64,000 nt of DNA from Pseudomonas trivialis (GTDB lineage: Bacteria > Pseudomonadota > Gammaproteobacteria > Pseudomonadales > Pseudomonadaceae), in NCBI RefSeq assembly GCF_001439805.1, contig NZ_JYLK01000013.1, positions 1-64,000 on the forward strand, read 5' to 3'. How positions within the stretch are numbered: the first letter of the stretch is position 1; each line of letters begins with the position of its first letter. The translations under genes and the position numbers were made by a program. Under the pieces are notes generated by a model that saw only the letters and a program-made list of their open reading frames with translations, made no database searches and had not been told where the DNA came from. This document shows positions 54,013 to 63,112 of the stretch, in pieces.

Positions 54013-55068
54013 TTATTGTTTTGTCGGTTCGGCGCCGGCCGGCGTGGCAACCCGCACACCGCCCTGCCCGACCAGAATCAAGTTGCCATTGCCCGCCGCC
54101 GTGACAGCCGAGAGCGAGATACGGTCCGGGCGATTGAACACGCTGAAGGTCAGCCCGTCGTCATGGCTGACCACCACGCTGCCACCGTTACCGACAACGA
54201 CGATGGAGCCATCTTCCAGCAAGGTGGCCCCGGACAACCCGAACTCCAGCGCGCCGCGCGCCGCGTTCAGTTCGACCTGCTCCCAGGTACTGCCGAAATC
54301 GCCGGAGCGGTACAGGTTGCCGCGCAGCCCATAGGCCAACAGGGTCTGCGCTTGCGCCGTGCCGATCACGCCGAACAGCGAGCCTTCGTACGGGCCTTCG
54401 AGTTTTTCCCAGGTCTGGCCGTTATCGCTGGAGCGGAACATGCTGCCCTGCTCGCCGACGATGAACAGGCCGGCGTCCTTGATGGCGGCAATCGCGTTGA
54501 GGTGGAACTGGTCTTCGTTGTCGAGGCGATCACTGACGTCATTCCATGTATTGCCGCCGTCGGTGGTTTCGATCAGCGCCCCGTAGGCGCCCACGGCCAG
54601 CCCGTGGCGGGCATCGTTGAACCAGATGTCGAGCAAGGGGGCTTCGCGCTTGAGGTCCTGAAATTGCCGGACCCAGCTGGCGCCACCGTCGCTGCTGGCG
54701 AGGATTTGCGCATCGTGACCGACCGCCCAACCGTGCTTGTCATCGATAAAAAACACCGCCGTGAGCAATTGGCGGGTGGGCACTTTGGCTTGAATCCAGA
54801 CGCTGCCCTGATCATCGGAATAGAGAATATGCCCGCGATCACCGACTGCCACCAGACGCTTGCCGGCGTGCACCACATCGATCATCAGGCCCTTGGCGGC
54901 CCTGGGGGATTCAATCGCGGACACCGCGGGCGCGGTGGTATCGCCAGCAGCCTGGACGGCGGTCGACAACGCGACAGCGCCAAGCAGCGAGAGCGCTGTA
55001 GCCAGCATCGCAACCCTGCGTGCGGCGCGTGGGCGGCAAACAACCCAAGCCATGACAGGCTCACTCAT
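54013..55068 (-). CDS. YCF48/BNR-repeat beta-propeller protein
   Basis: A 351-residue exported protein. A signal peptide lies within about 15-41, ending VQA. BNR/Asp-box-like repeats follow, such as SSDGGASWVRQF, TTDGGNTWNDVS, SSDNGQTWEKLEG and SGDFGSTWEQVEL, spaced as blades of a propeller of the YCF48/HCF136 type. It has no glycosidase catalytic residues that I can recognise and is probably a periplasmic assembly or substrate-binding partner for the MMPL exporter encoded directly behind it. A helical N-terminal extension precedes the signal; an internal start (ATG 55008, MLATALSLLG) would also leave a functional signal. Confidence 0.85.
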   Translation of the reverse strand: MSEPVMAWVVCRPRAARRVAMLATALSLLGAVALSTAVQAAGDTTAPAVSAIESPRAAKGLMIDVVHAGKRLVAVGDRGHILYSDDQGSVWIQAKVPTRQLLTAVFFIDDKHGWAVGHDAQILASSDGGASWVRQFQDLKREAPLLDIWFNDARHGLAVGAYGALIETTDGGNTWNDVSDRLDNEDQFHLNAIAAIKDAGLFIVGEQGSMFRSSDNGQTWEKLEGPYEGSLFGVIGTAQAQTLLAYGLRGNLYRSGDFGSTWEQVELNAARGALEFGLSGATLLEDGSIVVVGNGGSVVVSHDDGLTFSVFNRPDRISLSAVTAAGNGNLILVGQGGVRVATPAGAEPTKQ

Positions 55069-55376
55069 AGACCTTTCTCCCCATTATTATTTTTTGTCAG
55101 GTGGTCTCGTCTTCCTGGGCGCTGAAACCTGCAATCTAGAGCGCCTGAAGCAAGCACGGGCCATCCTAGCGGGCTTTGGAATCGCCTGACAATCGGCGCT
55201 GCGTTATCTTTTGTTAACTTAAAGGCTTCGGGCAGTGGCTGAATAGCAGGCCATTAGTGGGGGTGATGCACAAAACGTCGGAAATTTCAGTGGGCAGATG
55301 CGGAAGCGGCCTACTGTATGCCCTTTCTCCAGACAAACAGAATGGCCGCTCACCCTCCGCCAACGATGAATTCGCC
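55069..55376. other. Intergenic region between divergent YCF48 and lipoprotein genes
   Basis: 308 nt carrying the promoters of both neighbours. An AT-rich stretch TTATCTTTTGTTAACTTAAA around 55205-55224 is a plausible promoter zone. No repeat, terminator or clear regulator site was identified. Confidence 0.4.
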
Positions 55377-55736
55377 ATGCGCATGCCCCTGCCGTTATTG
55401 ATCACTTCTTTTATGCTTTTAAGCGCCTGCACATCCTATGACCGGGTCTGGGTCAAGGCAGACGCCACCCGCGAGCAACGTAAACACCAGCAGACCGCCT
55501 GTGAGGCCGAGGCATTGCAGCGGCTGCCGCCCAGCAATGTGAGGGCATCGATCAGCTCCACCAGCGAGTCCTGCGCTGCCGGTGAGCACGGCTGCAAAAA
55601 GAAAACCACGCAAACTGACACACACTATAAGTACACCGACGAAAATCGCGCGAACAGGGAAACGCTGGTCAAGGACTGCATGTACAGAAACGGTTGGAGC
55701 CGCACAAAAGTTGAGCGCCCGTTTATCAAGTGGTAA
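55377..55736 (+). CDS. Small hypothetical lipoprotein
   Basis: A 119-residue protein with a lipoprotein signal. The hydrophobic segment ends LLSAC, with Cys18 as the lipidation site. The mature part is hydrophilic and Cys-containing (QTACEAEALQRL, SESCAAGEHGCKKK, LVKDCMYRNGWSRTKVE) and may form a disulphide. The YxRxGW-like C-terminal pattern (MYRNGWSRTK) is seen in several small outer-membrane lipoproteins. It was started at the ATG at 55377; the ATG at 55383 is equally possible and the ribosome site is weak. Function unknown. Confidence 0.7.
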   Translation: MRMPLPLLITSFMLLSACTSYDRVWVKADATREQRKHQQTACEAEALQRLPPSNVRASISSTSESCAAGEHGCKKKTTQTDTHYKYTDENRANRETLVKDCMYRNGWSRTKVERPFIKW

Positions 55737-55829
55737 CAGGGAACGCTATTTTTTTCTGTCTGTTGAGCTTTTTGAATTTTTATTCCATTAATAGCGCACC
55801 ATAAAATAAAAATTCGAAGGAGGATGGTG

Positions 55830-56963
55830 ATGCGTGAACTCGGAATCGGCTTGATCGGCACGGGCTTTATGGGACGCGCCCACGCGCTGGCGTTCAACAA
55901 TGCCCGGGCCGTGTTCGACCTGCCGTTGCAGCTCAAACTGGTCGTCCTGGCCGATGCCGACGGTGAACGCGCCGAGCGCTGCGCCAAAGCCTGGGGGTTT
56001 GCCCAGGCCCAGGGCGACTGGCAGGCGTTGATCAACGACCCCAGGGTCGACGTCGTGGCCATCACCACGCCCAACCACTTGCACTACCCCATGGCCATGG
56101 CCGCGATAGCGGCGGGCAAGGCGGTGTATTGCGAAAAGCCCCTGGCCGTCAACCTCGAGCAGGCCGACGCAATGCGCCAGGCTGCGCGTGCGGCAGGTGT
56201 GATCACGCGGGTCGGCTACACCTATCAGCACAACCCGATGATCGGGCTGGCGCGGCAGATGATCGCCAATGGCGAGCTGGGCCGTATCATCAGCTTTCAG
56301 GGCGAGTTCAGCGAAGACTTCATGGCCGACCCGGCCTCGCCCTGGTCGTGGCGCTGCGAGGTGGAACACGCCGGTGGCGCCCTCGCGGACCTGGGCAGCC
56401 ATGTGTTGTCGATGGCGCGCTACCTGGTCGGTGAGGTGGTCAGCGTGTGTGCCGATACCCAGACCGTGCACGGCCAACGCCCGGTGGTCAAAGGCAGCGA
56501 AACGCTGCAGGCCATTGCGGTGGATGACCAGACGCATGCGCTGCTGCGCTTCGCCAACGGTGCGCGCGGTACGGTCAGTAGCAGTTGGCTCAAGCACGGT
56601 TATAAAAACCACCTGAGTGTTGAAATCAGCGGCACCGAAGGCACTCTGGCGTTCGATCAGGAACGCTTGAATGAACTGCGCGTATATCGCACCGGCCAAA
56701 AGGGCTTTCAACGGATGCTGGCCGGTCCCGATCTGCCAGGCTACGCCGCGTTCAGCCCGGCGGCGGGGCATCAATTGGGCTACAACGAATTGAAGACCCT
56801 GGAAGTGCAGGAGCTGATCATGGCGATGGCCGGCCAGGGCGCGGATGGCAGCGATTTTGACGACGCGTGGGAAGTGGAGCGGCTGGCGACAGCGATACGC
56901 ACGGCGGCCCGCGAGGAACGTTGGGTCAGGATCAGCGAGGTAAACGGCGAAGCGGGGGCTTAA
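55830..56963 (+). CDS. Gfo/Idh/MocA family oxidoreductase
   Basis: A 377-residue NAD(P)-dependent oxidoreductase acting on a sugar, inositol or similar polyol. The N-terminal Rossmann motif is GIGLIGTGFMGRAHA. The catalytic E102-K103-P104 motif, and the C-terminal alpha/beta domain with EVEHAGGALADLGSHVLSMA, provide the active-site Asp and His. AAGGAGG (55817-55823) lies 6 nt before the ATG at 55830, which is chosen over the in-frame ATG 55824 and GTG 55827. No sugar-transport genes are adjacent; the NCS2 permease follows after 74 nt. The substrate is unknown. Confidence 0.9.
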   Translation: MRELGIGLIGTGFMGRAHALAFNNARAVFDLPLQLKLVVLADADGERAERCAKAWGFAQAQGDWQALINDPRVDVVAITTPNHLHYPMAMAAIAAGKAVYCEKPLAVNLEQADAMRQAARAAGVITRVGYTYQHNPMIGLARQMIANGELGRIISFQGEFSEDFMADPASPWSWRCEVEHAGGALADLGSHVLSMARYLVGEVVSVCADTQTVHGQRPVVKGSETLQAIAVDDQTHALLRFANGARGTVSSSWLKHGYKNHLSVEISGTEGTLAFDQERLNELRVYRTGQKGFQRMLAGPDLPGYAAFSPAAGHQLGYNELKTLEVQELIMAMAGQGADGSDFDDAWEVERLATAIRTAAREERWVRISEVNGEAGA

Positions 56964-57037
56964 ATATCTTTTTACGCTTCAGACGATGAGGACTTTCTGG
57001 CATCCTGCACCTCCCTTTTCCGACCCGAGCCCGCATT

Positions 57038-58465
57038 TTGTCTGACGCTCAAGCCCCCCGTCCGCGCTATAAATCCGAGCTGATCTACGGCCTCGAAGAC
57101 CGTCCGCACTTCACCGCGGCGGTGTTTGCCGCGTTGCAGCATGTGCTGGCGAGCTTCGTCGGCATCATCACGCCGACCCTGATCGTCGGCGGCGTGCTGG
57201 GCCTGGAAAGCGAAGTGCCGTACCTGGTGAGCATGGCGCTGTTCGTCTCGGGGCTGGGCACCTTCGTGCAGGCGCGCACCTTCGGCCCTATCGGCTCGGG
57301 GTTGTTGTGCCTGCAGGGCACCAGTTTTTCGTTTATCAGCGTGATTCTCAGCGCCGGTTTCATGGTCAAGGCCCGAGGTGGCGGCACGGATGAAATGCTC
57401 TCGACGATTTTTGGCGTGTGCTTTTTCGCGGCGTTTATCGAAGTGGCGCTCAGTCAGTTCATCGGCAAGCTGCGCAAGCTGATCACACCGGTGGTGACGG
57501 GCACCATCATTACTCTGATGGGGCTGTCGCTGATCAAGGTGGCGGTCACCGACATGGCCGGCGGCTTTGGCGCCAGTGATCTGGGCGCAGCTGGCAATAT
57601 GGGGCTGGCCGCGCTGGTGCTGCTGACCATCGTGGTACTCAACCGCTTCAACAATGCATTTTTGCGCCTGGGCTCGATAGTCATCGGCCTGACCCTGGGC
57701 TTCGTCGTCGCCTGGTGGCTGGGCCGTGTCGACATGGCCGCCCTGCCCCAGGTGCCGTTGATCAGCGTGCCGGTGCCGTTCAAATATGGTTTCTCGTTTG
57801 ACTGGGTGGCGTTTGTGCCGGTGGCGGTGATTTTCCTGATTTCGCCGCTGGAAGCGGCGGGCGATCTGACAGCCAACTCGATGATTTCCCAGCAACCGGT
57901 CAAGGGCCCGCTGTACATCAAGCGGATCAAGTCCGGCCTGCTGGCCGACGGGCTCAACTCGGCCATGGCCGCCACGTTCAACAGCCTGCCAATGGTCACG
58001 TTCGCGCAGAACAACGGAGTGATTCAGCTGACCGGCGTGGCCAGCCGCTACGTGGCGTACTTTATCGCCGGCTTGCTGGTGCTGCTGGGGCTGTTCCCGA
58101 TGATCGGCGCGGTGCTGCAATTGATGCCCAAGCCGGTGCTGGGCGGCGCCACCCTGATCATGTTCGGTACCGTGGCGGTGGCCGGCATCAAGATCCTTGC
58201 CGAAGCCGGCCTGCATCGGCGCAATGTGCTGATCGTGGCGATTTCCCTTGGCATGGGACTGGGTGTATCCGCCGTGCCCGAAGTGCTGCGCGACCTGCCC
58301 AAGGCATTGCACGACATCTTCGAATCACCGATCACCGTGGGCGCGTTTTGTGCAATCCTGCTGAACATCTTCCTGCCCGAAACGTTCATAGCGCTGGAAG
58401 ATGATGAATTCGATCCGGAGTCTTCCACCCTCAAGGTGATGCAGGACCCGGACGTCACGAAATAG
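57038..58465 (+). CDS. NCS2 family nucleobase permease (uracil-xanthine type)
   Basis: A 475-residue inner-membrane proton symporter with about 14 hydrophobic segments. The NCS2 signature is visible as TFNSLPMVTFAQNNGVIQLTGVASR, together with ALQHVLASFVGIITPTLIVG near the N-terminus and LISPLEAAGDLTANSM, which carries the Glu of the substrate site. It would import xanthine, uric acid or uracil. The translation start is TTG 57038, giving LSDAQAPRPRYKSE; the ribosome site is weak, so the start is moderately certain. It is followed by a lipoprotein gene after 12 nt. Confidence 0.88.
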   Translation: MSDAQAPRPRYKSELIYGLEDRPHFTAAVFAALQHVLASFVGIITPTLIVGGVLGLESEVPYLVSMALFVSGLGTFVQARTFGPIGSGLLCLQGTSFSFISVILSAGFMVKARGGGTDEMLSTIFGVCFFAAFIEVALSQFIGKLRKLITPVVTGTIITLMGLSLIKVAVTDMAGGFGASDLGAAGNMGLAALVLLTIVVLNRFNNAFLRLGSIVIGLTLGFVVAWWLGRVDMAALPQVPLISVPVPFKYGFSFDWVAFVPVAVIFLISPLEAAGDLTANSMISQQPVKGPLYIKRIKSGLLADGLNSAMAATFNSLPMVTFAQNNGVIQLTGVASRYVAYFIAGLLVLLGLFPMIGAVLQLMPKPVLGGATLIMFGTVAVAGIKILAEAGLHRRNVLIVAISLGMGLGVSAVPEVLRDLPKALHDIFESPITVGAFCAILLNIFLPETFIALEDDEFDPESSTLKVMQDPDVTK

Positions 58466-58477
58466 GAGCAGATTCAC

Positions 58478-58939
58478 ATGCGCAAGCTCATGGTTCTATC
58501 GTTACTGCTGTTGACCTTGAGCGCCTGCGCGCTGTTTCCCCATCGCGATCCGGTCAACATCACCGTGGTGGGCATCGAGCCACTGCAAAGCCAGGACCTG
58601 GAAGTGCGCTTCGCGGTGAAACTGCGGGTGCAGAACCCCAACGAAACGGCAATTGACTACAACGGCGTGGCGCTGGACCTGGAGGTCAACGGGCGGCCAC
58701 TGGCGTCCGGGGTGAGTGATCAGGTCGGCAACATCCCACGTTTTTCCGAGAAGATTGTGACGGTTCCGGTCAGCGTTTCGGCGTTTTCCGTGTTACGTCA
58801 GACCCTGGGCCTGAGCCAGACCCAAAGCCTGAACAACCTGCCGTACGTGCTGCGCGGCAAACTGGCGGGGGGGTTGTTCGGCACCCTGCGCTTTGTGGAC
58901 CGTGGCACGCTGAATCTGCCGAATACAGCGACCTGGTAG
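58478..58939 (+). CDS. LEA type 2 (LEA14-like) lipoprotein
   Basis: A 153-residue lipoprotein. A signal ending TLSAC places the lipidated Cys at 17. The mature region is a single LEA14/WHy beta-sandwich with LRVQNPNETAIDYNGVALDL, ASGVSDQVGNIPRFSE and VTVPVSVSAFSVLR. Such proteins are widespread in Proteobacteria; a role in envelope stress or desiccation is suggested but unproven. It starts 12 nt after the permease gene, with AGGAG upstream, and ends before a bidirectional terminator. Confidence 0.85.
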   Translation: MRKLMVLSLLLLTLSACALFPHRDPVNITVVGIEPLQSQDLEVRFAVKLRVQNPNETAIDYNGVALDLEVNGRPLASGVSDQVGNIPRFSEKIVTVPVSVSAFSVLRQTLGLSQTQSLNNLPYVLRGKLAGGLFGTLRFVDRGTLNLPNTATW

Positions 58940-58997
58940 ACAGGAAAATGATCCTGCCCCTGTGGCAAGCCCGCCCGCTCCTGAAGTAATCGCGCAC

Positions 58998-59031
58998 AAA
59001 AAAACCGGCCTGTGTTTCAGCCGGTTTTTTT
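58998..59031. terminator. Bidirectional rho-independent terminator
   Basis: AAAAAAACCGGC (58998-59009) pairs with GCCGGTTTTTTT (59020-59031) across a 10-nt loop. It serves the LEA lipoprotein gene from one side and trxB from the other. Confidence 0.92.
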
Positions 59032-59043
59032 ATTTCAACGGGT

Positions 59044-60006
59044 TCAGAACGCTGCGTCCTTCAAACCGTCCAGGTAACGCTCGGCATCCAGAGCCGCCAT
59101 GCAACCGGCGCCGGCCGAGGTGATGGCCTGGCGGTAAACGTGGTCGGCCACGTCACCGGCGGCGAAAATGCCGTCGATGTTGGTGGCGGTGGCGTTGCCT
59201 TCGCGGCCGCCCTGCACCACCAGGTAACCGTCCTTGGCTTCCAGCACGCCTTCGAACAACGAGGTGTTCGGGGTGTGGCCAATGGCAATGAACACACCGT
59301 CGACGCTCAACTCGTCGAAGCTGCCGTCGTTGTTTTTCAGACGCGCACCGGTCACGCCCATGTTGTCGCCCAGGACTTCGTCCAGAGTGGCGTTGAGCTT
59401 GAGGATAATCTTGCCTTCAGCGACACGGGCGTGCAGCTTGTCGATCAGGATCTTCTCGGCGCGGAAGGTCTCGCGGCGGTGCACCAGGGTCACGGTGCTG
59501 GCGATATTGGCCAGGTACAGCGCCTCTTCCACGGCGGTGTTGCCACCACCGACCACGGCGACCGGCTTGTTGCGGTAAAAGAAACCGTCGCAGGTGGCGC
59601 AAGCGGACACGCCTTTGCCCATGAACGCTTCTTCCGACGGCAGGCCCAGGTAACGGGCACTGGCGCCTGTGGCGATGATCAGTGCGTCACAGGTGTACAC
59701 GCCGCTGTCGCCGGTCAGGCTGTAAGGCTTTTTGGAGAAGTCGACCTTGTTGATGTGGTCGAAGACGATCTCGGTTTCAAAACGCTCGGCGTGCTCCTTC
59801 ATGCGCTCCATCAACACCGGGCCGGTCAGGCCGTGCACGTCGCCCGGCCAGTTGTCGACTTCCGTGGTGGTGGTCAACTGACCGCCCGCCTGCATGCCGG
59901 TGATCAGCAGCGGCTTGAGGTTGGCCCGTGCAGCGTAGACGGCAGCGCTGTAACCGGCAGGGCCGGAACCGAGAATAATCACTCGTGAATGACGGGTAGC
60001 AGACAT
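59044..60006 (-). CDS. trxB: Thioredoxin reductase
   Basis: A 320-residue FAD- and NADPH-dependent enzyme that reduces thioredoxin. The FAD motif GSGPAG (13-18), redox disulphide C136-A-T-C139 (SACATCDGFF), NADPH motif VVGGGNTAVEEAL, and C-terminal FAD block GIFAAGDVADHVYRQAITSAG are all present. Length is normal for the low-molecular-weight class. AGGAG is 7 nt before the ATG. It is monocistronic, with an AT-rich region upstream shared with the divergent metC. Confidence 0.97.
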   Translation of the reverse strand: MSATRHSRVIILGSGPAGYSAAVYAARANLKPLLITGMQAGGQLTTTTEVDNWPGDVHGLTGPVLMERMKEHAERFETEIVFDHINKVDFSKKPYSLTGDSGVYTCDALIIATGASARYLGLPSEEAFMGKGVSACATCDGFFYRNKPVAVVGGGNTAVEEALYLANIASTVTLVHRRETFRAEKILIDKLHARVAEGKIILKLNATLDEVLGDNMGVTGARLKNNDGSFDELSVDGVFIAIGHTPNTSLFEGVLEAKDGYLVVQGGREGNATATNIDGIFAAGDVADHVYRQAITSAGAGCMAALDAERYLDGLKDAAF

Positions 60007-60221
60007 GACTCACTCCTATCAACCGCCCGGACTACGAGACGGCTGAAATAAAAAACAACCTGAACATAATGGGCGAGACGCACCGAGGAGATGAGACTCA
60101 GGAAAACCGGATTAACAATCCAGCTTATAGGGGGTCTCTACGCATCCGACACCCGTTAATCGGAGACCTCACTGCCAACGCGAGCGTTTCATCAATCACA
60201 AAATAGAACAAAATACTCTCA

Positions 60222-60266
60222 CAATCTAATTTTATTAGATTGATATCCTATTAAATATCTATTTAA
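60222..60266. promoter_or_regulatory. Two adjacent palindromes in the trxB-metC divergent region
   Basis: CAATCTAAT-TTT-ATTAGATTG (60222-60242) is a perfect 9-3-9 inverted repeat. TTAAATA-TC-TATTTAA (60251-60266) is a perfect 7-2-7 repeat. Both lie in an AT-rich stretch about 75-120 nt before metC. A possible -10, TATTAT, stands at 60303-60308. They look like operators of a regulator encoded outside the window. The rest of the 334-nt gap 60007-60340 contains no gene. Confidence 0.6.
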
Positions 60267-60340
60267 CGAAAAAAACGCAAAAAACATGCTCGCCCGCGTC
60301 TGTATTATCTATCAACACCCCAAACCAAGACGCCATTACC

Positions 60341-61519
60341 ATGCATGACGCCACCACTCGATACATTCACGCCGGCCGAAATCCTGACGCGTACTGCGGC
60401 TTGGTAAATACACCCATCTTTCGCGGTTCAACCGTACTCGCAAAAAGCTTCGAAGCATGGGAAGCGAGTAAAAAGGACGGCAACCCTTACGCCAATTACG
60501 GGCGCTTCGGCACACCGACCACGCGCGCTTTCGAGGAGGCTGTTGCAGAACTGGAAGGTGGCCATGCCACGCTGGTTTTTCCTTCGGGTCTGGCTGCCTG
60601 CGTTCATGCGCTGCTCGCCTTTGTAAAAGCGGGTGACCATGTTCTGATGACGGATAACATCTATGGCCCAACGCGGGCGTTCGTCAGCAATGTCCTGACG
60701 CGGTTCGGTGTCGAGGTGGAGTATTTCGCCCCCACTGTTGGCGCAGCCATTGCCAAACAACTGCGCCCGAATACGCGCGTAGTGTTTACTGAATCGCCCG
60801 GCTCACTGACCTTTGAAGTCTGCGACCTTCCGGCTATCAGCGAAGCCGCCCATGCAGTCGGGGCCTTCGTATTAATCGATAATACGTGGGCCTCGCCTTT
60901 GTATTTCAAGCCCTTTGATCATGGCGCAGACGTATCCATTCAGGCGGCCACCAAATACATTATCGGGCATTCCGATGCGTTACTTGGGACTGCCACGGCC
61001 AACGAGCGCGCATGGCCGCTGCTCAAGGCCGGAGCCCATGACTTCGGCCAGACAGCCAGCCCGGATGATCTATTCCTCGCGCTACGGGGACTGCGCACAA
61101 TGCCCATACGCCTTGAGCGGCATTGGTCCACGGGGGTCGCGCTGGCGCAGAGCCTGGAGACACATCCCGCCATCGCTCGCGTCTTGCACCCTGCTCTGCC
61201 GAATGATCCTGGGCACGAACTGTGGAAACGTGATTTTCTCGGTGCCAGCGGGCTGTTTGGTATCGAGGTCAAGACAACGGACCCGGAGGTACTGGCCCGG
61301 CTGTTCGACAACCTGACGCTGTTCGGCATCGGTCTTTCCTGGGGAGGCTTCGAAAGCCTCGTAGTCCCCGTGGGGCATCCCTTGCGCAGTACTCCCACAG
61401 ACAGCCAGGGCTATCTCATTCGTGTGCATGCTGGCCTTGAACACGTCACCGATTTGCTTGAAGACTTCCATCGTGCCCTGGACATCGCTTTCCCGAGTCC
61501 TTGCGTCGCCGTTGCTTGA
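60341..61519 (+). CDS. metC: Cystathionine beta-lyase (PLP C-S lyase)
   Basis: A 392-residue PLP enzyme of the Cys/Met metabolism family. The PLP-binding Lys205 lies in QAATKYIIGHSD. Phosphate-binding SGLAA (82-86), YGPTRAF and the aspartate DNTW (180) are also in place. It resembles MetC more than MetB, with the WGGFESLV substrate block near the C-terminus. It cleaves cystathionine or other cysteine S-conjugates to pyruvate, ammonia and a thiol. The ribosome site is weak. It is followed after 59 nt by a leucyl aminopeptidase gene, which suggests a role in processing peptide-borne S-conjugates. G+C is lower upstream of it. Confidence 0.85.
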   Translation: MHDATTRYIHAGRNPDAYCGLVNTPIFRGSTVLAKSFEAWEASKKDGNPYANYGRFGTPTTRAFEEAVAELEGGHATLVFPSGLAACVHALLAFVKAGDHVLMTDNIYGPTRAFVSNVLTRFGVEVEYFAPTVGAAIAKQLRPNTRVVFTESPGSLTFEVCDLPAISEAAHAVGAFVLIDNTWASPLYFKPFDHGADVSIQAATKYIIGHSDALLGTATANERAWPLLKAGAHDFGQTASPDDLFLALRGLRTMPIRLERHWSTGVALAQSLETHPAIARVLHPALPNDPGHELWKRDFLGASGLFGIEVKTTDPEVLARLFDNLTLFGIGLSWGGFESLVVPVGHPLRSTPTDSQGYLIRVHAGLEHVTDLLEDFHRALDIAFPSPCVAVA

Positions 61520-61578
61520 AACTCTTTCTGCCTGACGACACCCCCCAGGGTGTCGCGGGATTTACTCTGAGGCCTCCA

Positions 61579-63069
61579 ATGAAATTCGCCCTGCTCGAAC
61601 ACTTCGATAGCAACTACCTGCGCGACGCAAAGATGGATTGCATCGTTGTCGGCGTCCATATCCGTAAACTCAACGACGTTGCCTCCCGACTGGACGTTCT
61701 GTGTCATGGCCGTTTGCATGAGGCTCTTCACCTCAACGAACTGCCGGAGCCCCTTGGCAGCACCTTGTTGCTGCACAATGCAGACGCGCTGACGGCAAGG
61801 CGTATCTTGCTGGTACAACTTGGCGACAATGAAATGCCCGACGCGCGGCGCGTCAAAAAAGTCGTGGAGTCTGCCGCCAAAGCGTTAAAGGCTGCGCGCT
61901 GCCGCAAGGTCTTGTGGTGCCTGGCCGAACAGATGGGCACCCTTGATAGCCTGAACCAGTCAGTGCTCTCCCTTTACGAGTCCGAATACCGTTTCGACTG
62001 CCTCAAGAGCCAACCAGAACCTCACTGCGCAAAGCTGGAGGAAGTCGCACTGCTCATAGCCCCCACACAGCAGGAAATGGCCGGGCAGACCTTGGAACAG
62101 GCTATCGCAATTGGCCACGGCATAACCTTGTGCCGCGACCTCGGCAACCTGCCGCCGAACATTTGTACGCCGGAATATCTGGCACAAACAGCGCGCACAT
62201 TCTCCACGTCGGCCAACGTCCATGTTGACGTGCTGGAACAGGAGCAAATTCAAGCCTTGGGCATGAATGCGTTTCTCTGCGTCGCGCGAGGATCAACGCA
62301 GGCGCCCAAGCTGATTATCGTCAAGTACAACGCCGGCCCCGCCGAACAAGCGCCCATCGTCCTGGTAGGCAAAGGCATCACCTTCGACTCCGGTGGTATC
62401 TCGATCAAACCGGGCGAAGCGATGGACGAAATGAAGTACGACATGTGCGGTGCTGCCTCAGTGCTCGGTACACTGAAAGCCATCATCGAAATGGAATTGC
62501 CGTTGACCGTCTATGGTGTGATTCCGACCTGCGAAAACATGCCTGCCGGGGACGCGCTCAAACCGGGGGATATCATTACCAGCATGCTCGGCAAGACCAT
62601 TGAGGTGCTCAACACCGATGCGGAGGGCCGCCTGATTCTCTGCGATGCGCTAACCTACGTCGAACAATTCAAGCCCGCTGCAGTGATCGATATCGCTACC
62701 CTGACCGGCGCCTGCGTGGTCGCCCTTGGCCACGTGCACAGCGGGCTCTTTGCCCGGGAAGACGCATTGGCCGAGCAACTGTTGGCTGCCGCCAGCACCT
62801 CCTGCGACACCGTCTGGCGTATGCCTCTTGATACCGACTACCACGAGTCACTGAAATCCAACTTCGCCGACTTGCCCAATATCGGTGGGCGCGCAGGTGG
62901 CTGCATTACGGCCGCCTGCTTTCTCGAGAACTTCACCCGCAGCTATGCCTGGGCACATCTGGACATTGCCGGTACGGCCTGGAAGAGCGGGTCCGATAAA
63001 GGCGCCACAGGCCGCCCGGTCAGGCTATTGACTCAGTACCTGATTGATCGTTGCGCCCTGAACGCCTGA
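61579..63069 (+). CDS. pepA: Leucyl aminopeptidase (M17 family)
   Basis: A 496-residue cytosolic aminopeptidase with two-metal catalysis. The family signature NTDAEGRL starts at residue 345. Metal-ligand regions VGKGITFDSGGISIKP and MKYDMCGAA, and the C-terminal HLDIAGTAW, are also present. The N-terminal ~150 residues form the non-catalytic M17_N domain. The ATG at 61579 follows GAGG. It follows metC in the same direction and is not next to holC, the usual partner of the housekeeping pepA, so it may be a second copy. Confidence 0.9.
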   Translation: MKFALLEHFDSNYLRDAKMDCIVVGVHIRKLNDVASRLDVLCHGRLHEALHLNELPEPLGSTLLLHNADALTARRILLVQLGDNEMPDARRVKKVVESAAKALKAARCRKVLWCLAEQMGTLDSLNQSVLSLYESEYRFDCLKSQPEPHCAKLEEVALLIAPTQQEMAGQTLEQAIAIGHGITLCRDLGNLPPNICTPEYLAQTARTFSTSANVHVDVLEQEQIQALGMNAFLCVARGSTQAPKLIIVKYNAGPAEQAPIVLVGKGITFDSGGISIKPGEAMDEMKYDMCGAASVLGTLKAIIEMELPLTVYGVIPTCENMPAGDALKPGDIITSMLGKTIEVLNTDAEGRLILCDALTYVEQFKPAAVIDIATLTGACVVALGHVHSGLFAREDALAEQLLAAASTSCDTVWRMPLDTDYHESLKSNFADLPNIGGRAGGCITAACFLENFTRSYAWAHLDIAGTAWKSGSDKGATGRPVRLLTQYLIDRCALNA

Positions 63070-63080
63070 CACAGCAGTCG

Positions 63081-63104
63081 CCGGCCTGGACTCCTCCAGG
63101 CCGG
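63081..63104. terminator. Hairpin between convergent genes
   Basis: CCGGCCTGGA (63081-63090) pairs with TCCAGGCCGG (63095-63104) across CTCC. It lies between the convergent aminopeptidase and oligopeptidase stops and is a probable terminator, though without a long T-run. Confidence 0.6.
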
Positions 63105-63112
63105 TGCAGACG

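Noticed and set aside
51625..55125. A 1166-codon plus-strand frame opposite the MMPL and YCF48 genes
   Set aside because: Shadow of the two real minus-strand genes; composition is typical of antisense translation and it spans their intergenic gap.
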